A DNA stretch of 64,000 nucleotides from Heligmosomoides polygyrus polygyrus (GCA_947396885.1 OX377202.1:18166001-18230000), one strand, 5' to 3'. Numbered from the stretch's first letter, positions 35,448 through 48,021 are shown. Numbers and translations: made by a program. The notes: generated from the sequence alone by a model not told the origin.

Positions 35448-35908
35448 AAGAGTTGTTTTGATCGCAACTAAAATTCTATTATCATTTGCCTGCTTACTAT
35501 CATTTCTGTTCTATGTGCGTTCTGTATGAGCGGGGCTCCATTAGTGCACTTATGGTGCAGTTATAAAAGAAGACTATATAATAGTTGCTTAGCATGCTTC
35601 TGTTTAAGATCGAGAAACTAATCCTAATCGGGATTTCTTTTCTGGGCCTTGTTCACGGCCCGTTTTCACTCCTGAATCGACGTAGCTGAAATGATGCGCA
35701 GAAATATAGGGATCAGAAGAGGGCCCGTTGCGTCGTGGGGCCATTTTGTTGTGCTCTTCTTTGAGCAAAACTTGTGTTTTCTTTTTTTCGGAGCACTTCC
35801 TCTCCGTGGAATATCCAGAATCGACCCACCGCTTCCTCGTTGTCGGGTGCAGAGCCGTTTCCGTCGCTGAATCGGCTTCGTGCTGACGCTCGGTGAATCA
35901 TACGCGAT

Positions 35909-36212
35909 ATGGCAGATATCGACGCTGCTGTGCTGAATGATGATCGCCAAAGTCCACCACCATCATCGTCGTCCTCCTCATCGGCCGCCGCCGCAGAGTG
36001 GAGGCACCGCCGCTGCGTTTGCTCACCTGGCCGCCGTCGACGACGACGATTCGAAGAGCGGTGGCGGCGTCGGCGGTGGCGTTGAGCGACGTAGCCGAGC
36101 CAAATCGACGAGCTCTATGACGAACGGCGGTCGCCACTGCGACATGAACTTCGCCAAAAAGTACTTCAGCCTTCCATTCCGTCTGCGTTGGCCGCTACTG
36201 GGTGCGGCACCG
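35909..36212 (+). CDS. Possible alternative first exon (two overlapping frames)
   Basis: A GC-rich island in the giant intron ends at a good donor, GCACCG|gtaagtg. An ATG at 35,909 in good context gives an acidic, Ser/Ala-rich start (MADIDAAVLNDDRQSPPP and a Ser run), but that frame stops at 36,083. The frame one base on (open from 35,937) carries an Asp run, Gly and Ser patches, AKSTSSMTNGG and NFAKKYFSLPFRLRWPL, and reaches the donor in phase 0. The true exon may use only one frame, or a one-base assembly error or a small intron may join them. Phase 0 equals that of exon 5, so it could feed the same downstream exon. I do not recognise the peptide. Confidence 0.38.
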
Positions 36213-36878
36213 GTAAGTGCGCTCTTTGGTTGTTTAGCTTGAAATCTGCTCCGTGGAACTAATAGAATGGTATCGCGAAGATGGGCAGCATATGAAGGTG
36301 GGAACTTGCCATCCAATCAGTCCGCATCGAATGGGCTCGTTAGTCAGACAGAACATGTACGGTCGGTACGCTGATTGACTGATTTGTCTCCGGCTTCGGT
36401 GCTTGGTTAAGATTGAATGGCGCGCACCTATCTCCAAATGCTTCCCACATTCTCGACATGTACTGAAGCAAATCTACTTCGTTTTGGATAGCATGACTCT
36501 AATCTGTTCCTTACAACGAGCTTTCTTCTCGTTTTCTAAGACAGCATTCCGATTTTTTCGAAAGGTAATTCTGCAGTCGCTTCGAGCGGTTTGAATCATA
36601 TTCTAATGCTACTGGGAACTTTTGTCCAGCATCTGATTACTCCATCTAGCACTCTCCACCCCATTAGCTTATCGATTTTACTATTTCCCAGCCAATAAGA
36701 AATTCCATCTGGTGTTTGTAATACTAGAACAGAAGAATCGTTCCTCCTATTTACCAAGATCACATCCGCGGTGAACGGTACGTATTTAGTTGGATTTCAG
36801 CTTTTTGTTCGTGTCCTTTCATCGCGGTATGGCGTGGCCCTCATCGGATAACTACTGTGACTCATTACATAGGCCAAA

Positions 36879-37108
36879 TAAAGGACGGCGTGGCCGGCCG
36901 GTGAAGAAAGCAGGTCCTGGGCGAAAATAGAAACCCGGTATCGAGTGCACGCGTCAGTCGGCACCTTTTCCAACTGCGCTATATGCGCCCTTATACGCCA
37001 AATAGGCACGCAAATTGCCTCTCCGCGACATCCTGTAAACGTAGGAGACGTGGCGCATCCCAAAAGGGACTAAATTACGCCGTCCTCTATCTAGTATCCT
37101 TTGTCCTT
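36879..37108. mobile_element. Head-to-head SINE pieces
   Basis: A reverse SINE head (36,879-36,990) meets a forward SINE 3' half (36,991-37,108) so that both heads and tails come from different copies or a rearranged one. Confidence 0.6.
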
Positions 37109-37120
37109 GATAGCGTGAAA

Positions 37121-37395
37121 TGGAGTCCTCGAAGGCGATGGTTGTCGTCTGCACCTTGAGCAGAAGTTTTTGGTTCGGGTCCGCTCCCTAGATCAATCAA
37201 ACCTTCGATCCCTTCAGGTTGTGAATTGGTTTGTGCCAAGGGCTTATCAAGGAACAGAATAGTCACTGAATTCTCTATCGGCTGGCCAACGCATGTCATT
37301 GAACAGGTCAATCACGCTGCTACATTGCCCTTGGCCCCTCACACAGGTAGAGTGCATGGCGCATTCCAAACATGGCTTGAGTATTACTGTTTTTA
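37121..37395 (+). mobile_element. tRNA-derived SINE, diverged, head missing
   Basis: Can be followed from ggttgtcgtctgcaccttga and ttttggttcgggtcc to agagtgcatggcgcattcca. Confidence 0.55.
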
Positions 37396-37589
37396 ATTAT
37401 TTAGACACTTCATCGTTAGCTGGATGGCGTTTATGGAGAGGCAATTTATCTCCATCTGTTTGATGGAGACATGGAAATGACCACGGATCTATCCTAGTCG
37501 GGGGGGGGGGTGGCTAGAAAAGCGAAATAAATGAAAAGTGTGGCTTTCCCCGGCTAGAAGATTTACAAAGAAAGGTCCTCTCTTAGATA

Positions 37590-38880
37590 GGTGGGTAGTT
37601 TGCAAAGTTCAACCATTCTTTAGCATCTTTCCTATTTATTCTCTCGCCTCTACTCAGCTCCTCATTTCGTGCTCTCCTTTCCCACCTGTCCATTATCCTT
37701 CATTCTATGATTATTTTCATTCTTTCATAGTCGTCGAGAAATTTTTTTCTACTCGCTTTGTTCTGTCCTCCTTTCCCGGAACTCTATTCTTCTTTCCTGG
37801 TCATATTTTTCGAATTTCTCACGTCATATATTTATCGGGCGTCTTCTACTTCTCTGTTGGCGTTTCTCTACAACTCTCCCAATTAATTTAAGTCCCGGTG
37901 GAAATTGATCAGTTCCATCCCGCTTTTTTCTTTCTTTTGCAATTATTTTTGTTTTATCCCTATGCTTATTTCTAAAGGCCCATCTTATTCAGCAACTCCG
38001 AAGAAGCGCCTACTGTCGTGTGTATCTACTTCGATTCAAATTGGCATCCTACCAATGCCAACCAAATCTTCCATCCTTCAAGAATCTGTGTAGTCGAAAT
38101 AATCCAGATGTGCAATGCATGGCGCCTCCCTCAAGGATTTCGATTAGCGACGATCTCTATCTCTGTTCTTATATGTCCTCAGCTGCTTGCGTACAAATTC
38201 TTACCGGTTCTAGCCACCTGCATCTTCCTTCTATGTCGTCCTATGTCATTTTTCAGATCTTTCAATTTCCTCCTGCTGCTTCCTATTTTTTCTTTATTTC
38301 TGTCCTTTTTTCAGAATGTTTTATTCTATGTTGAAACGTCCACTTTTTCATGGTACATCTTACCTTCCTCATCTCAATGTTTTCCTAAAGGTTTTCTGCC
38401 CATTGGCTTCGAAACCTGTTTGCTTACTTAAATAGTGTTCATCTTCCTATTTTTTCTTCACTCTGTTTCTTTGAACATTTTTACTCTGTTCTTTCCCTTT
38501 CCTTCCCTTTTTCGTTTTCTCAGTTTCTTCATTTTCCTCCTTCCTCGTCTGTGGTCGCTGTCACTCTCTTCCTGCTTTCCCGAATTCCACCCGTATCCTT
38601 CTTTCTCATCCTTCTCCTTCCTATTTTTGTTTTCTCGATTTCTTCATTTTCTTCCTTTCCCGTTTGTGATCGCCAACACTCTGTTCCTGCTTTTCCCGAA
38701 CTCTTGGCGTATCCTTCTTGAGGGCTATCTTCGTGACCCATTTTCGATTCCTTTCCCTTCACTTTTTCTCGCTGCTTTCAACTCTATGTACTTTTCATAA
38801 TGTTCCCAGCGTTCCTTCAATTTCCTTGTCCTCTCCGTCCTCTGCCTTCTACCACCGTAGCCGTCCATTTCCTGCCGAGG
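37590..38880. repeat. 1.3-kb pyrimidine-rich tract
   Basis: The plus strand is dominated by C and T (for example ttctcatccttctccttcct), giving long Ser/Phe/Leu ORFs on it. It holds a decayed SINE piece at 37,990-38,160. A compositional feature, not a gene. Confidence 0.7.
37990..38160 (+). mobile_element. tRNA-derived SINE, decayed
   Basis: Pieces agaagcgcctactgtcgtgt, tgccaaccaaatcttccatc and tgcaatgcatggcgcctccc keep SINE order. Confidence 0.45.
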
Positions 38881-39744
38881 AAAATCAATGTCTGTTTCTA
38901 CACTTCAAGTGTTAGGACTTCCTGGTGGGGCTGCCCAACTCGTTGTCCTGGCCTGGAAGTCATCTTGCGACAGTGAATAGCAGCAGAACACGCAACCGCT
39001 AGGATTTGCTCCTCCGTTAGCCATGAAGCCACCCAAACCGTGCACAACTTTTCTGTTATTTGCTTTCTTGCCTTCAACTGTATTTTTTTAAATTTTTGTG
39101 TTCTTAAAGAATAACCCAATTAAGGACAAAAATCAACTGCTCAGATTTTTCAAGGCTTTCTTCACATTTGTTCGCTCTAAAATTGATTTGACGATGACGC
39201 AGTTTTTCGAACTCAAGTGTCTTCCGTAACGACTGTCATTCTCAATACTAGTTGCACTTCCAGTTCACTGGCCATCTCCATGCCTTTTCGTGCTACCTGA
39301 ACTGTTTCCGGTCGCATGAAAACCGCCGCACTACCGGCTTATCTCTTCAAATTTTACTGCCGTTTCTACGTACTTTCACCTCATAGACTTCTCACGTCAT
39401 CGCCGCTAACAGGTGGCCCTTGATATTGAAAAAACTCACTTTAAGTGATATTTAACAGCAGATTTGGAAAAGCTTTCAAAGTGTTTAGTTCATCCTTCAT
39501 GACCTATGTCCTCCCTAAGCCGGTTGTTTGTCTCCCATGTAATCTCATAGTGCAATGCTAGAAAGGCTGCAGAGGTACTGTAAATGGCTGTGTACTTTCA
39601 GCGAAAAAAAATCACAGCTGGCGAAAGTTACTGGTGAACATTTCAGCTGCAATTCAAAGTTTGAAACAGCTAAAACCCCATTTTCGTAATTTTTCACGGT
39701 TGTGGAATGGTATATGTATATGAAGCCAAGCAAAGTTATAGGAA

Positions 39745-40600
39745 CAAGTGCGAGGCACGCCTATCGGCGTGTGTTGCAGTATCACTAAGCTAAGGATAAT
39801 CACATCAAGCTAGCTGCTCTACTTGTACAGTTTTTTCCCTACCAAGGAGTACAAAAAGCTCGCAGTACGGACAGTTCATAGTTGGATAGTTGGATAGAGC
39901 GATCTATTGGTTCCTCACTACTGGTCCTCCCTTAAACGGTCCCCATTACTAGTTCTGGTCCCCCTCAATGATCCCCACTATTGGACGACGTCTTCGGCAC
40001 ATTTTCTGAATTTCCAGCCACATTACACGACGTCTTTGGCACGTCTTCTGAGACCCAGGCACGTCATGCGACGTATGCCGCACGTCTTCCGAATCCTTGG
40101 CACGTAGAAGACATCTGGGTATTTTCGGCTATTTTCGTGACACATAATTTGATCAATATCGATTCATGGCGATCGATGCTTCAGAAACGAATTCAGATTC
40201 GTGTTGAGCGACCTCGACTACCCCAGGACTAAAGCTTCCGACCGCCTGGACGAATCCACAAAAAACCGATAGTTTAATCAATATCGATTGATGGTGATCG
40301 ATACTTTAAAAACGAACTTCAGATTCGTGTTCAGCGACCGCGGTCACCCCAAGGCTGAAGTTCTCAGGAAGGGAAAAGACGTCTAGGTATTTTTCGCTAT
40401 TTTCGGGCCGTAATGTTTCCCTCAATTCCCCCCCCCTCCCGTTTTCCCTCAATTCCCCCCCCCCCTCCCGTTTTCCCTCGATTTTCCCCCTATTTTATGA
40501 CTAATTTCTGGTGCATCGCCGATCGATAGTATGATTCAGCGCTTAGAGCGCTATCATATAGTATGACGATTATGGTTCTATCGTTTGGCGATCGTTGCAT
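39745..40600. repeat. Unclassified repeat, longest copy of the GGCACGT family
   Basis: Shares gcgaggcacgcctatcggcg-like, ggacgacgtcttcggcac, gcacgtagaagacatctggg and attcgtgttgagcgacctcg with the copy at 28.3 kb. It ends with gatcgatagtatgattcagc, seen in variant form at 62.09 kb. A 30-bp unit of polyC plus tcccgttttccctc is repeated at 40,420-40,480. Confidence 0.75.
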
Positions 40601-40732
40601 AAAAATTACTACAGCAAATGTTCAAAGTTCCTATTGCTGATAAGGTTATTATTGAATTATTACTGTATTATTACAATTATTATTAAGAGACCATTTAAGT
40701 TGATTTCCGTGTTAACGTTATTTTGCTTCTGG

Positions 40733-41018
40733 ACTAGTGCTAGCGCAGTCGGAGATGCCGGCTATCGTGTGCATTCGATACCAGGTTTTTGGTTCGCATT
40801 TCCCGCCCAGGCCAACCCAGCCTTTCATTCCTCCAGAAGCGATGAATTGGAACCTGAATTGTCGGGAAGGATAAAACACTGTCTTGTCCATCGGCTGGCC
40901 CAAGTGAGTCATTGTATAGTTCGAAAATGCGCATTCAAATTGCCTCTGCAATATCTCTTGGAAATAGAACACGTGGCGCATCCCAAAAGGGATTGATTAA
41001 GGCCCTCATTTGTTCTTT
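40733..41018 (+). mobile_element. tRNA-derived SINE
   Basis: Head actagtgctagcgcagtcgg with a small deletion, then the usual body to acgtggcgcatcccaaaagg. Confidence 0.8.
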
Positions 41019-41450
41019 GTTTATACACAGATATGTGACACACACACAGACTAACTTATTTATGCCTAGTATGATTTGTTATAAGGTGTTATTATAGCTA
41101 CTCGATTATTTCGGCCCTTTTTCGGAAATGTTTGGAGTCGCATCTGAGTCAGACTGGTGACATGTTGTCAAATATCTACTGTTGTCGTTGCGCTGAGAAA
41201 TGCTGAAGCAGTCCTCGTCTCATGTGTGTTGGAGAAATGTGGCCTATTTTTCCTCTTTTTCCTCCCTGATTTGGTATTTTTTGTTGCTTATGCTTGAAGC
41301 ACTGAATGCTGTGAAATGCAGGAATGAAGACGTATCCCCTCAAAAAACACCTAAGTTGTCTTATCGTTAAAATTGTAAAAATGCAGAAATTGTGCAAAAT
41401 TCTGCTTAATATTTACACTCTTTTCCGGGGACATTCCAAACCGTCAGAAA

Positions 41451-41750
41451 GGGCGCGTATAACGCAGTCAAAGGAGGTGTCGACTGTAACGTGCACCCGA
41501 TATCAGGTTCCTTGTTCGGATTTCCCGCCCAGGCCAACCAAGCCTTCCATCCCTCCGGGGTCGGTGAATTGGTACCAGACTTGTCTGGGAAGGATAGATC
41601 GCTGACTTGTTCATCGGCTGGCCACCGCAAGTCATTGTATGGCCAAATAGTCGCCATTCATGTCGCCTCCACGACATCCCGTAGAAGTAGAATGCGCTGG
41701 CGCATCCCAGAAGGGATTGAGTAACGCCGTCCTTTATCCTTTATTTATCC
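41451..41750 (+). mobile_element. tRNA-derived SINE, full length
   Basis: Head gggcgcgtataacgcagtca (A box slightly changed), consensus-like body, tail with three TTTATCC-like units. Confidence 0.9.
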
Positions 41751-42254
41751 TCTAATTTAAAAAATGTTATTTTCTCAGTAACTTCACGTTTGCAGGAAGA
41801 TATTTTGTTTTGAAACGTCCTTACTATTTTTAGTAGTCTTTCTACTGTTACATTTATCTGTAAGTTCTTTTTCTCTCTTACACTCCTATAGCTCAAATCG
41901 TTTCTAATTCCTTAAGAAAAGCAGCCAAGCTGACTACTAATTTAGTCAACTTGGCTCCTTTTCCTTTCTCTTCTTCTAATTCCTAATTATTTTGTCACAT
42001 TGATAGAATATAAAAATAGCTGAAAATGTGCTTCTCTTCTTTACTGAAGTCACGGGAACATCGTTTGAGGGTGGAGCGACACTAGTATTTTTTATTAGGT
42101 AATTATGGTAAATTATGCTTATCATCTTAGTAGGATCCACCGCTTGGTTCAGAACAAGGCTGATCCCGTGCCTGAGCTCGTTCTTCAATTTGGGACCTCT
42201 GAAGACCAAGGGAGGTTAAAAGCGTGTCCGGCCGCTGATAAAATACAAAACGAA

Positions 42255-42427
42255 TAGTAGGGTGTTTGGCCATGAGATTGCCAGTCGACGGACAAGTCAG
42301 CGCTGTATCCTTTCCAGACTAATCTGATACCAATTCGTCGACTCCGAATGGATGAAAGGCTGGGTTGGCCTGGGCTGGAAATCCGCGAACCTGGAGTAGG
42401 CAGTTTCTCCAACTGCGCTTCCACGCG
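42255..42427 (-). mobile_element. tRNA-derived SINE, 5' part
   Basis: Reverse copy with head ending cgcttccacgcg on this strand; the 3' end is lost in rearranged sequence left of 42,255. Confidence 0.65.
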
Positions 42428-42512
42428 TAATAAGAAATGAAAAATAAAGAACCAGTTAAAAATCATGGGCGTAACTTCAGCGAATCTTTATAGTTTCGCA
42501 AGCTTTCTTCAG

Positions 42513-42675
42513 TCCATAGAGCGTTTTTCTTTTCGGTGCGAACGACTACATCCAACACGTGAGCCGTGCTCCTGCTTATCAGACAAACCCTGGGCAGCAG
42601 CCGTCGGCGGCGCCTATCAGAGGCGCCGCTCTGATGAGAAGAAGGATTTATTGTCGAATTTGTCCGACGATTTCT
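42513..42675 (+). CDS. Candidate linker exon before the F-BAR domain
   Basis: A segment of higher GC than its surroundings has a pyrimidine-rich acceptor (agctttcttcag) in phase 0. Its open frame ends with RRRSDEKKDLLSNLSDDF. A weak donor, TTTCT|gtacga, leaves in phase 1, and another phase-1 site (CTAG|gtctta) lies at 42,744. It is therefore the right phase to join exon 5 (phase 0) to the F-BAR exon at 59,533 (phase 1). Its acidic, Ser-rich end would suit the linker before the F-BAR domain. The donors are poor and the opposite strand is also open here, so this is a hypothesis only. Confidence 0.28.
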
Positions 42676-43089
42676 GTACGAAGCACACGACACGGTGCTT
42701 TGGCTCCTCGTTTGTTTGTCTAACATACGCCGTTACTCATCTAGGTCTTAGTCGTTATTCATTCCTCCTTTCAAACACAGAAAATGGCACTGGCCGATTT
42801 CATCACTGGGTGGGCGGTGGTGTTTTTTTTTTGCTGGAGGAAGGAGGGATGTTATAGATTTCAGGTCTTTTTTGATTTTTGGTTTAGAATGGGTCGCATT
42901 GTGAAAAAGGGGCCTAGATCGATATTGTGTTTGGATCCTAATCGGGAGGGGGCTTAGATAGATTTCCTAACTGTACCATCTTGAGCTTTGGTTTGCCAAG
43001 GTTTCTTGTTTTTTAAACCATGTTTGTTACTAATCAACCCGTGTCCATAGACTTCGTTTATTGCAGAATTGTGCGGGCATTAATCTGCA

Positions 43090-44200
43090 AGTAAATAAAT
43101 AAATAGGTGTTCACATAAAATTGAACACTCAAGCCTAAACAAGCCTGCTGCCTTTGAGATCAAACATGACATCCTTCAAATCAAAGCTTTTTCTAGATTA
43201 AACTAGATGCTCTCCAAGAAGGCTAAAATAACTTTTCGTCCAACAAAATATAGTATGACTTTATTTGAGACCTTCCAACTCAGCTATAATACATACAGTT
43301 TGCAATTTTATAAGATTTTTATTTTCAAGAAAATGATTTGATTTCTGCAACAAAAAGAATTTTTTTAAAGTGCAGGAAGGAGGCAGATTTCTAGTACTTT
43401 AGTGCTTAAGAAGAGATTGCCCTTTGCTCTAGTCCAAGGCGTTGCGATTTTTATTTAGATCATAGCGGTTTTTTCATGATTCTGTTTGCGTGGAGTTACA
43501 TACTTGCCAACGGTACAGCAAAAACAACTGTAGAAAATACACACATCTTCTACTGTTTCTATAATAGAAGGAACATCTACAGTATCGATCAAATTAAAAT
43601 CACAAGGCGAAGGCATGGCGCGATCTTTTCTTTCAACGCTAAAAAATCTGCCACTTTTTGTACCCAAGAATAGGCCTGAAGCCGCGAGTTTTCTTGAAAA
43701 GATGAACTTCAAAAAATTTTCAACGGTCAATTGTATCTTCTGCTGTTTCGAGAATGTAGCATCTTCTCTACCGATCACATTAAAATCACAAGACGAATGC
43801 ATGGCGCGATCTTTTCCTTAAAAAGCTTAAAAACTAAAAACTGCTACTTTTTGTACTTTAGAATAGGTCTGAGACCACAGTTTTTCTTGAAAAATTGAAC
43901 TTTTATAAAATGTCAAACAGTTTGTTTACTTATTGGTGCAGGTGTGTTAGAAAATTTCAAAGAAAATCATGCTGAATTTTCGTTTGACAAAAAATATTCT
44001 ATTCTTCTCGGAGAGTTCGCAGTGTAATGTGGGAGCTATAATAGTTTTATGTGATCTAGTAGACGTCCTGTTTGATTTCAAAAGCGTCACGTTTGCCTAG
44101 AAAACTGCACAATTTGATTTGAAAAGTGTCCAATTTCGATTGAAAAGTGACAAATTTGGATTAAAAAGTGTCCAATTTGATGTGAAAATAGTATATATTT
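43090..44200. repeat. Diverged interspersed repeat with internal tandem duplication
   Basis: A unit of about 187 bp is present twice (from about 43,540 and 43,727): both contain attaaaatcacaag, gcatggcgcgatcttttc and ccactttttgta or close variants. Related phrases occur at 3.9 and 58.1-59.4 kb. Confidence 0.6.
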
Positions 44201-45915
44201 TTTTGTCGAAAGCTAAAGCAGTTGCCCATAAAGGACGGGGGAGGGGGCAACATGAGCTTTACGTTCAGAAGAAACGATGGTGCGACTCAGAAGCGGGAAT
44301 GCATCTGCAAGTTCAGGGTTGCTCTCTCCCGATCAGGGTAGATTCTAGTACTCCAGCCAGGTTTGAAGGTACTATTGGAAGCTTGAGGGTCTCCTGATCC
44401 CTACGATACCGTAGTAAGAGGTGTGGCGCCTTCTGTAGTATAATTTATCACCAAATTGATTTTTATTCCTTGTTTCCAGCTGTACTTTTTAGAACGGTGA
44501 GGGCATAATTCGATTGACATGCCTGGGATTATTACCACCTTTCTTCGGCTTCTTATCCCCTTTTCCCCTACTTGACGCGTTAATGTTCACCTTATCAGGT
44601 AATAATATTTACATCCATAAATCTAGTTTTGCAAAACCATACCGTGTAGCAGCGAAGAGTTTCTACCACGCGTTGCCCAGTCATATCGATAAGGCGAACG
44701 AACACCTCATCAGCACCGACTGTTCCTGAAGAGGCGGTGTTGAAATGCAAAGCGAAGCCAGAAAGGCTTTTGTTTCGAAGGAGATTAGGTGACGCTTTTG
44801 GTGAGATAAGAGGTTATCAGAGGGTGGAGGAGCGGTTCACAGTGGAATTCTTATCACACTTTGCACAATCACCTCTGCCAAATTGTGTTGAAGAGCCTTG
44901 ACGAGGAACATTCTGCCATAATCCCGCCCATCATTTGCTATAACTCCACCCCCTTTTGATGTTTGATCAAGTTCCTTTAATCCGGGCGGATTTTGTGTTG
45001 TCTCCTTCTGCAATCAGAATTTGGCTTCATTTTTGTTCTTATCGCATTGAGATAACAGAATTAGGCAATCGATTCCTGGTGACGTACCTTTACTTGCCGT
45101 TCCCAGTTTCGACACACAAACTCTTTCCAAGCAGGTCCTTTTTCGATTGCAGACTGTTTTTTTTTCAATTTTGGGAGAGGGCAGTACTTGTCGTTAATAT
45201 GGCCTACATATGTATATGGGAGTTGGGCAAGCGTCACCAGTCAAGACACAGATCCAACACGTCTACTCTTGGTGCTTCCCCCGCTTGATGATGCGGCCTG
45301 ATTCACCTGGTGTTGCCCAACTCTTTATTTGCTCATGTTGCGTGATGAAGTAGCCCAATCTGCCGCTTCTGTTCATGAGTAACGAACCTCCATATACTGT
45401 ATGTATCCTAGACCTATGTATGTGGACATCCATGTATCCTATGTATCCTAGAAAGGGCACCCCTTAAGGGTAGATCCAGATTCGCGTCTCCAATCTCCTC
45501 CTTGAGTTTCTATGAGGCCTTCAGGAGTTGCTCCATGTTACGGGGGTTTTATTTAAATTCAGCGGATTTGGTGGTATGACATGGGATGATGTACACAGTT
45601 GAACTTTAAGGTTGCCCCTCCCCCCAACTAGTATAGATCCCCGATCCCACGTACTTACTTTAAGGAGCTGATTTTTCAAACATTTAACCTATGCGGGTCA
45701 ACTTGGAACGAAGATTAATTAATGTTCTGACGTTACAGTTTTTGGTGCTGGCGTCTAATATCAGAATTTTAGTTGTTGAGAGTTTCAGAAAAATATACTT
45801 CAGCACATTCAGGTCAGAGCTCTGCATTACAAACGAGTTTCTAGGGGTTATTGTCTTCCTCTAAGTCTCGCCGTCTTGTTAGCCCGATTTTTTCCACAGC
45901 ATAGGCTGAGTATTG
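44200..45915. other. Non-coding, no gene recognised
   Basis: Includes one inverted-repeat end (45,185-45,212, cagtacttgtcgttaatatg). ORFs are short and without motifs. Confidence 0.4.
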
Positions 45916-45917
45916 CA

Positions 45918-46414
45918 CTGTCGGATCTATCCTAGTCGGGGGGCCACATAACTAAAAGGTAGGTAACAAAATGAACTGAGACTTATTGAGCGGCTCCTAG
46001 AGATCGAGTTGGAACCTAGAAGAAACAAAAATGAATGAACAAACAAAAAAATAAAAAATCGCCGAGATTTAAAACTGTCTCGGCGGGCAAAGAGCGACGG
46101 AATGGAGGCATGCCGCGTGCTGACCGCCGGCTGACATGTCATAACCGGGATCTAACATGGTGAATAGGGCACATGAACCCGCATGCCGCGTAGTGACCGC
46201 CGCCTGACGTGTTATAACCAGGATCCAACATGGTGAGGAGGGCACACAACTTTGCCGGCTTACAACCGCAAAAAATATAATTTTTCGTTTTTTTTCTTTG
46301 TGACTATTTCTTGTTTGGGGTCCTATGTTGTTCTGTGGGAGCCGCTGGGTAATTCTCAAGTGGATTTGTTACATATAATGCATGTATATGGTCCGCGGAC
46401 TAGGATAGATCCTG
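45918..46414. mobile_element. Inverted-repeat element with internal tandem repeat
   Basis: The ends cggatctatcctagtcgggg and, inverted, ggactaggatagatcctgcg enclose about 500 bp. Inside, a unit of about 75-80 bp (catgccgcgtgctgaccgcc ... aacatggtga) is repeated twice at 46,108-46,255. The end sequence recurs at 37,485. Confidence 0.72.
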
Positions 46415-46689
46415 CGCTGTCTAATAATTTTTTTAGGAGTAGAACCAAGCACAGCAATAATTTGGGCTGTTTTTTGAACATTTTTTCATAATTTTGAATG
46501 CTTGTCACTCAGCTCGCTCTACTTTTTAACTGTTTCTTTGTGACGTTTGGAAATAGAACTAGAGAAGCCTTCACCATTGTTCGGAAATAAACGGTGAATC
46601 CCATTAAGTGGACAAGCATAACTTCCCATAATTACCTCATAAAAGATACAAGTTTCGTTCCACTACTGCCCTTAGACGAGCCTTTACGT

Positions 46690-46793
46690 TATGGCTTGGT
46701 TGGCCTGGGCGGGAAATCCGAACCAGGAACATGGTATCGGGTGCACTCTGCAGCCGGCACCTCCTTGCACTGTGCTACGACACGTGTTCCGGT
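46690..46793 (-). mobile_element. tRNA-derived SINE, 5' part
   Basis: Reverse head region: ttggcctgggcgggaaatcc, ggtatcgggtgcactctgca, and the A-box complement. Confidence 0.7.
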
Positions 46794-46934
46794 GAACTTC
46801 GTACAACGAGTAATTGCCCTTGCATTCCACCGTAAGATCACCCATAAGTGTCCGATAGGAATTCCCAGATTATCCTCGCCACTGCTGTAGTAAATCTTCC
46901 TGATTAAGCACTTTATTTTTGCTTTTGAATCCAC

Positions 46935-48021
46935 GCTTTTTAGCAGGAATTTTAAAAATTCTATGCAGACTTTGATTCCACTCCATTGATCCTTGCTGCT
47001 GCCTCGATCTGACTACGTCTTCTCCCGTTTATGCCTGACCCATATAAGGACCAAACTCATGTTCTCAGCGTGATAATTGCGGCTTATTTCATGAAAATCC
47101 TGCACTTATAATGGTCGTACGACTAGACCCTTTGTTGAGGTTTGTCTCTGAGCGAGTGGCGGTGGTTTCGATGCAGACGGCGTTGTCGTGTTTCGTCACT
47201 GATGATCGAGAACGGGTGACTTTTTGAGCTGTTCAGAGCTATTCCTGCTACATTTACTGTTGTCATTATTAGGTCGTGTTCATTCGCCCTAATTCCTTGT
47301 CGCCCAGAATTCTCCCAAAAGTTATGAATTTCTATATTGAATGTGCTCGTTACCCCACCTCCCTTCAGATGATCCCTCTGGGCGTTGTTTGCCTTCTAGT
47401 GCAGGTTAGAAGGCGCAACAAGCCTAGGAGAGTACAAATGGCTATAAAGGTTAGGTCAAAAACTGTTCCGATTGTCTTCGGTTTCATCGTTCTCCTGCCG
47501 TCCATTCCAACGGAACTGGTTTCGCACCGTCGAAGTTGACGCGAGGCGTTTCTCATTCAGATGTGTCAGAGAACAGCCAATAGCTCTTTACTCGTCTTTA
47601 GCTCCCCAGTTGCTATTTCTACTCTTTGCAGTCTCGCTTTATTTTCTTCAAATTTCCTAAAGCTAATTCTTTTAGCCATTCCCAAAACTATTCTTATTTT
47701 TGAATGCGTTTTAACCTATTTATTTTTTGTTTTTATTTCCATACAGAAATATGTATACTCTATACATTCAGTTGCTGTTCAGGTTATGTGGACAACTTTC
47801 GCTGTGTTCAGCCAATAGTCAAAAATTTTTCAACTTTTTTAATATGCTTCAGTTCTACCTGTTATTTATAATCTAATACCTATGTATTTATTATTGATAA
47901 CATTGTTGACTTTTATTTTTCCGCATTATTATGCGATTTTTATAGTTGCTTATTATTTATTGTTAATTATTATTTAGTGCTGATGGTTCCCCGAAGTGTG
48001 TATGTTCGCTTTCGATCAAAA
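46935..48021. other. Non-coding, no gene recognised
   Basis: ORFs at 47,276-47,539 and 47,472-47,818 are hydrophobic but lack motifs and splice support; T-rich from 47,640. Confidence 0.4.

Noticed and set aside
38435..38800. Phe/Leu/Ser-rich ORFs that look like membrane proteins
   Set aside because: They follow directly from the pyrimidine-rich tract; no motif or splice structure.
42463..42726. Minus-strand ORF opposite the candidate linker exon
   Set aside because: Open and Ser/Arg-rich, but with no motif, no clear splice sites and no minus-strand neighbours to join.
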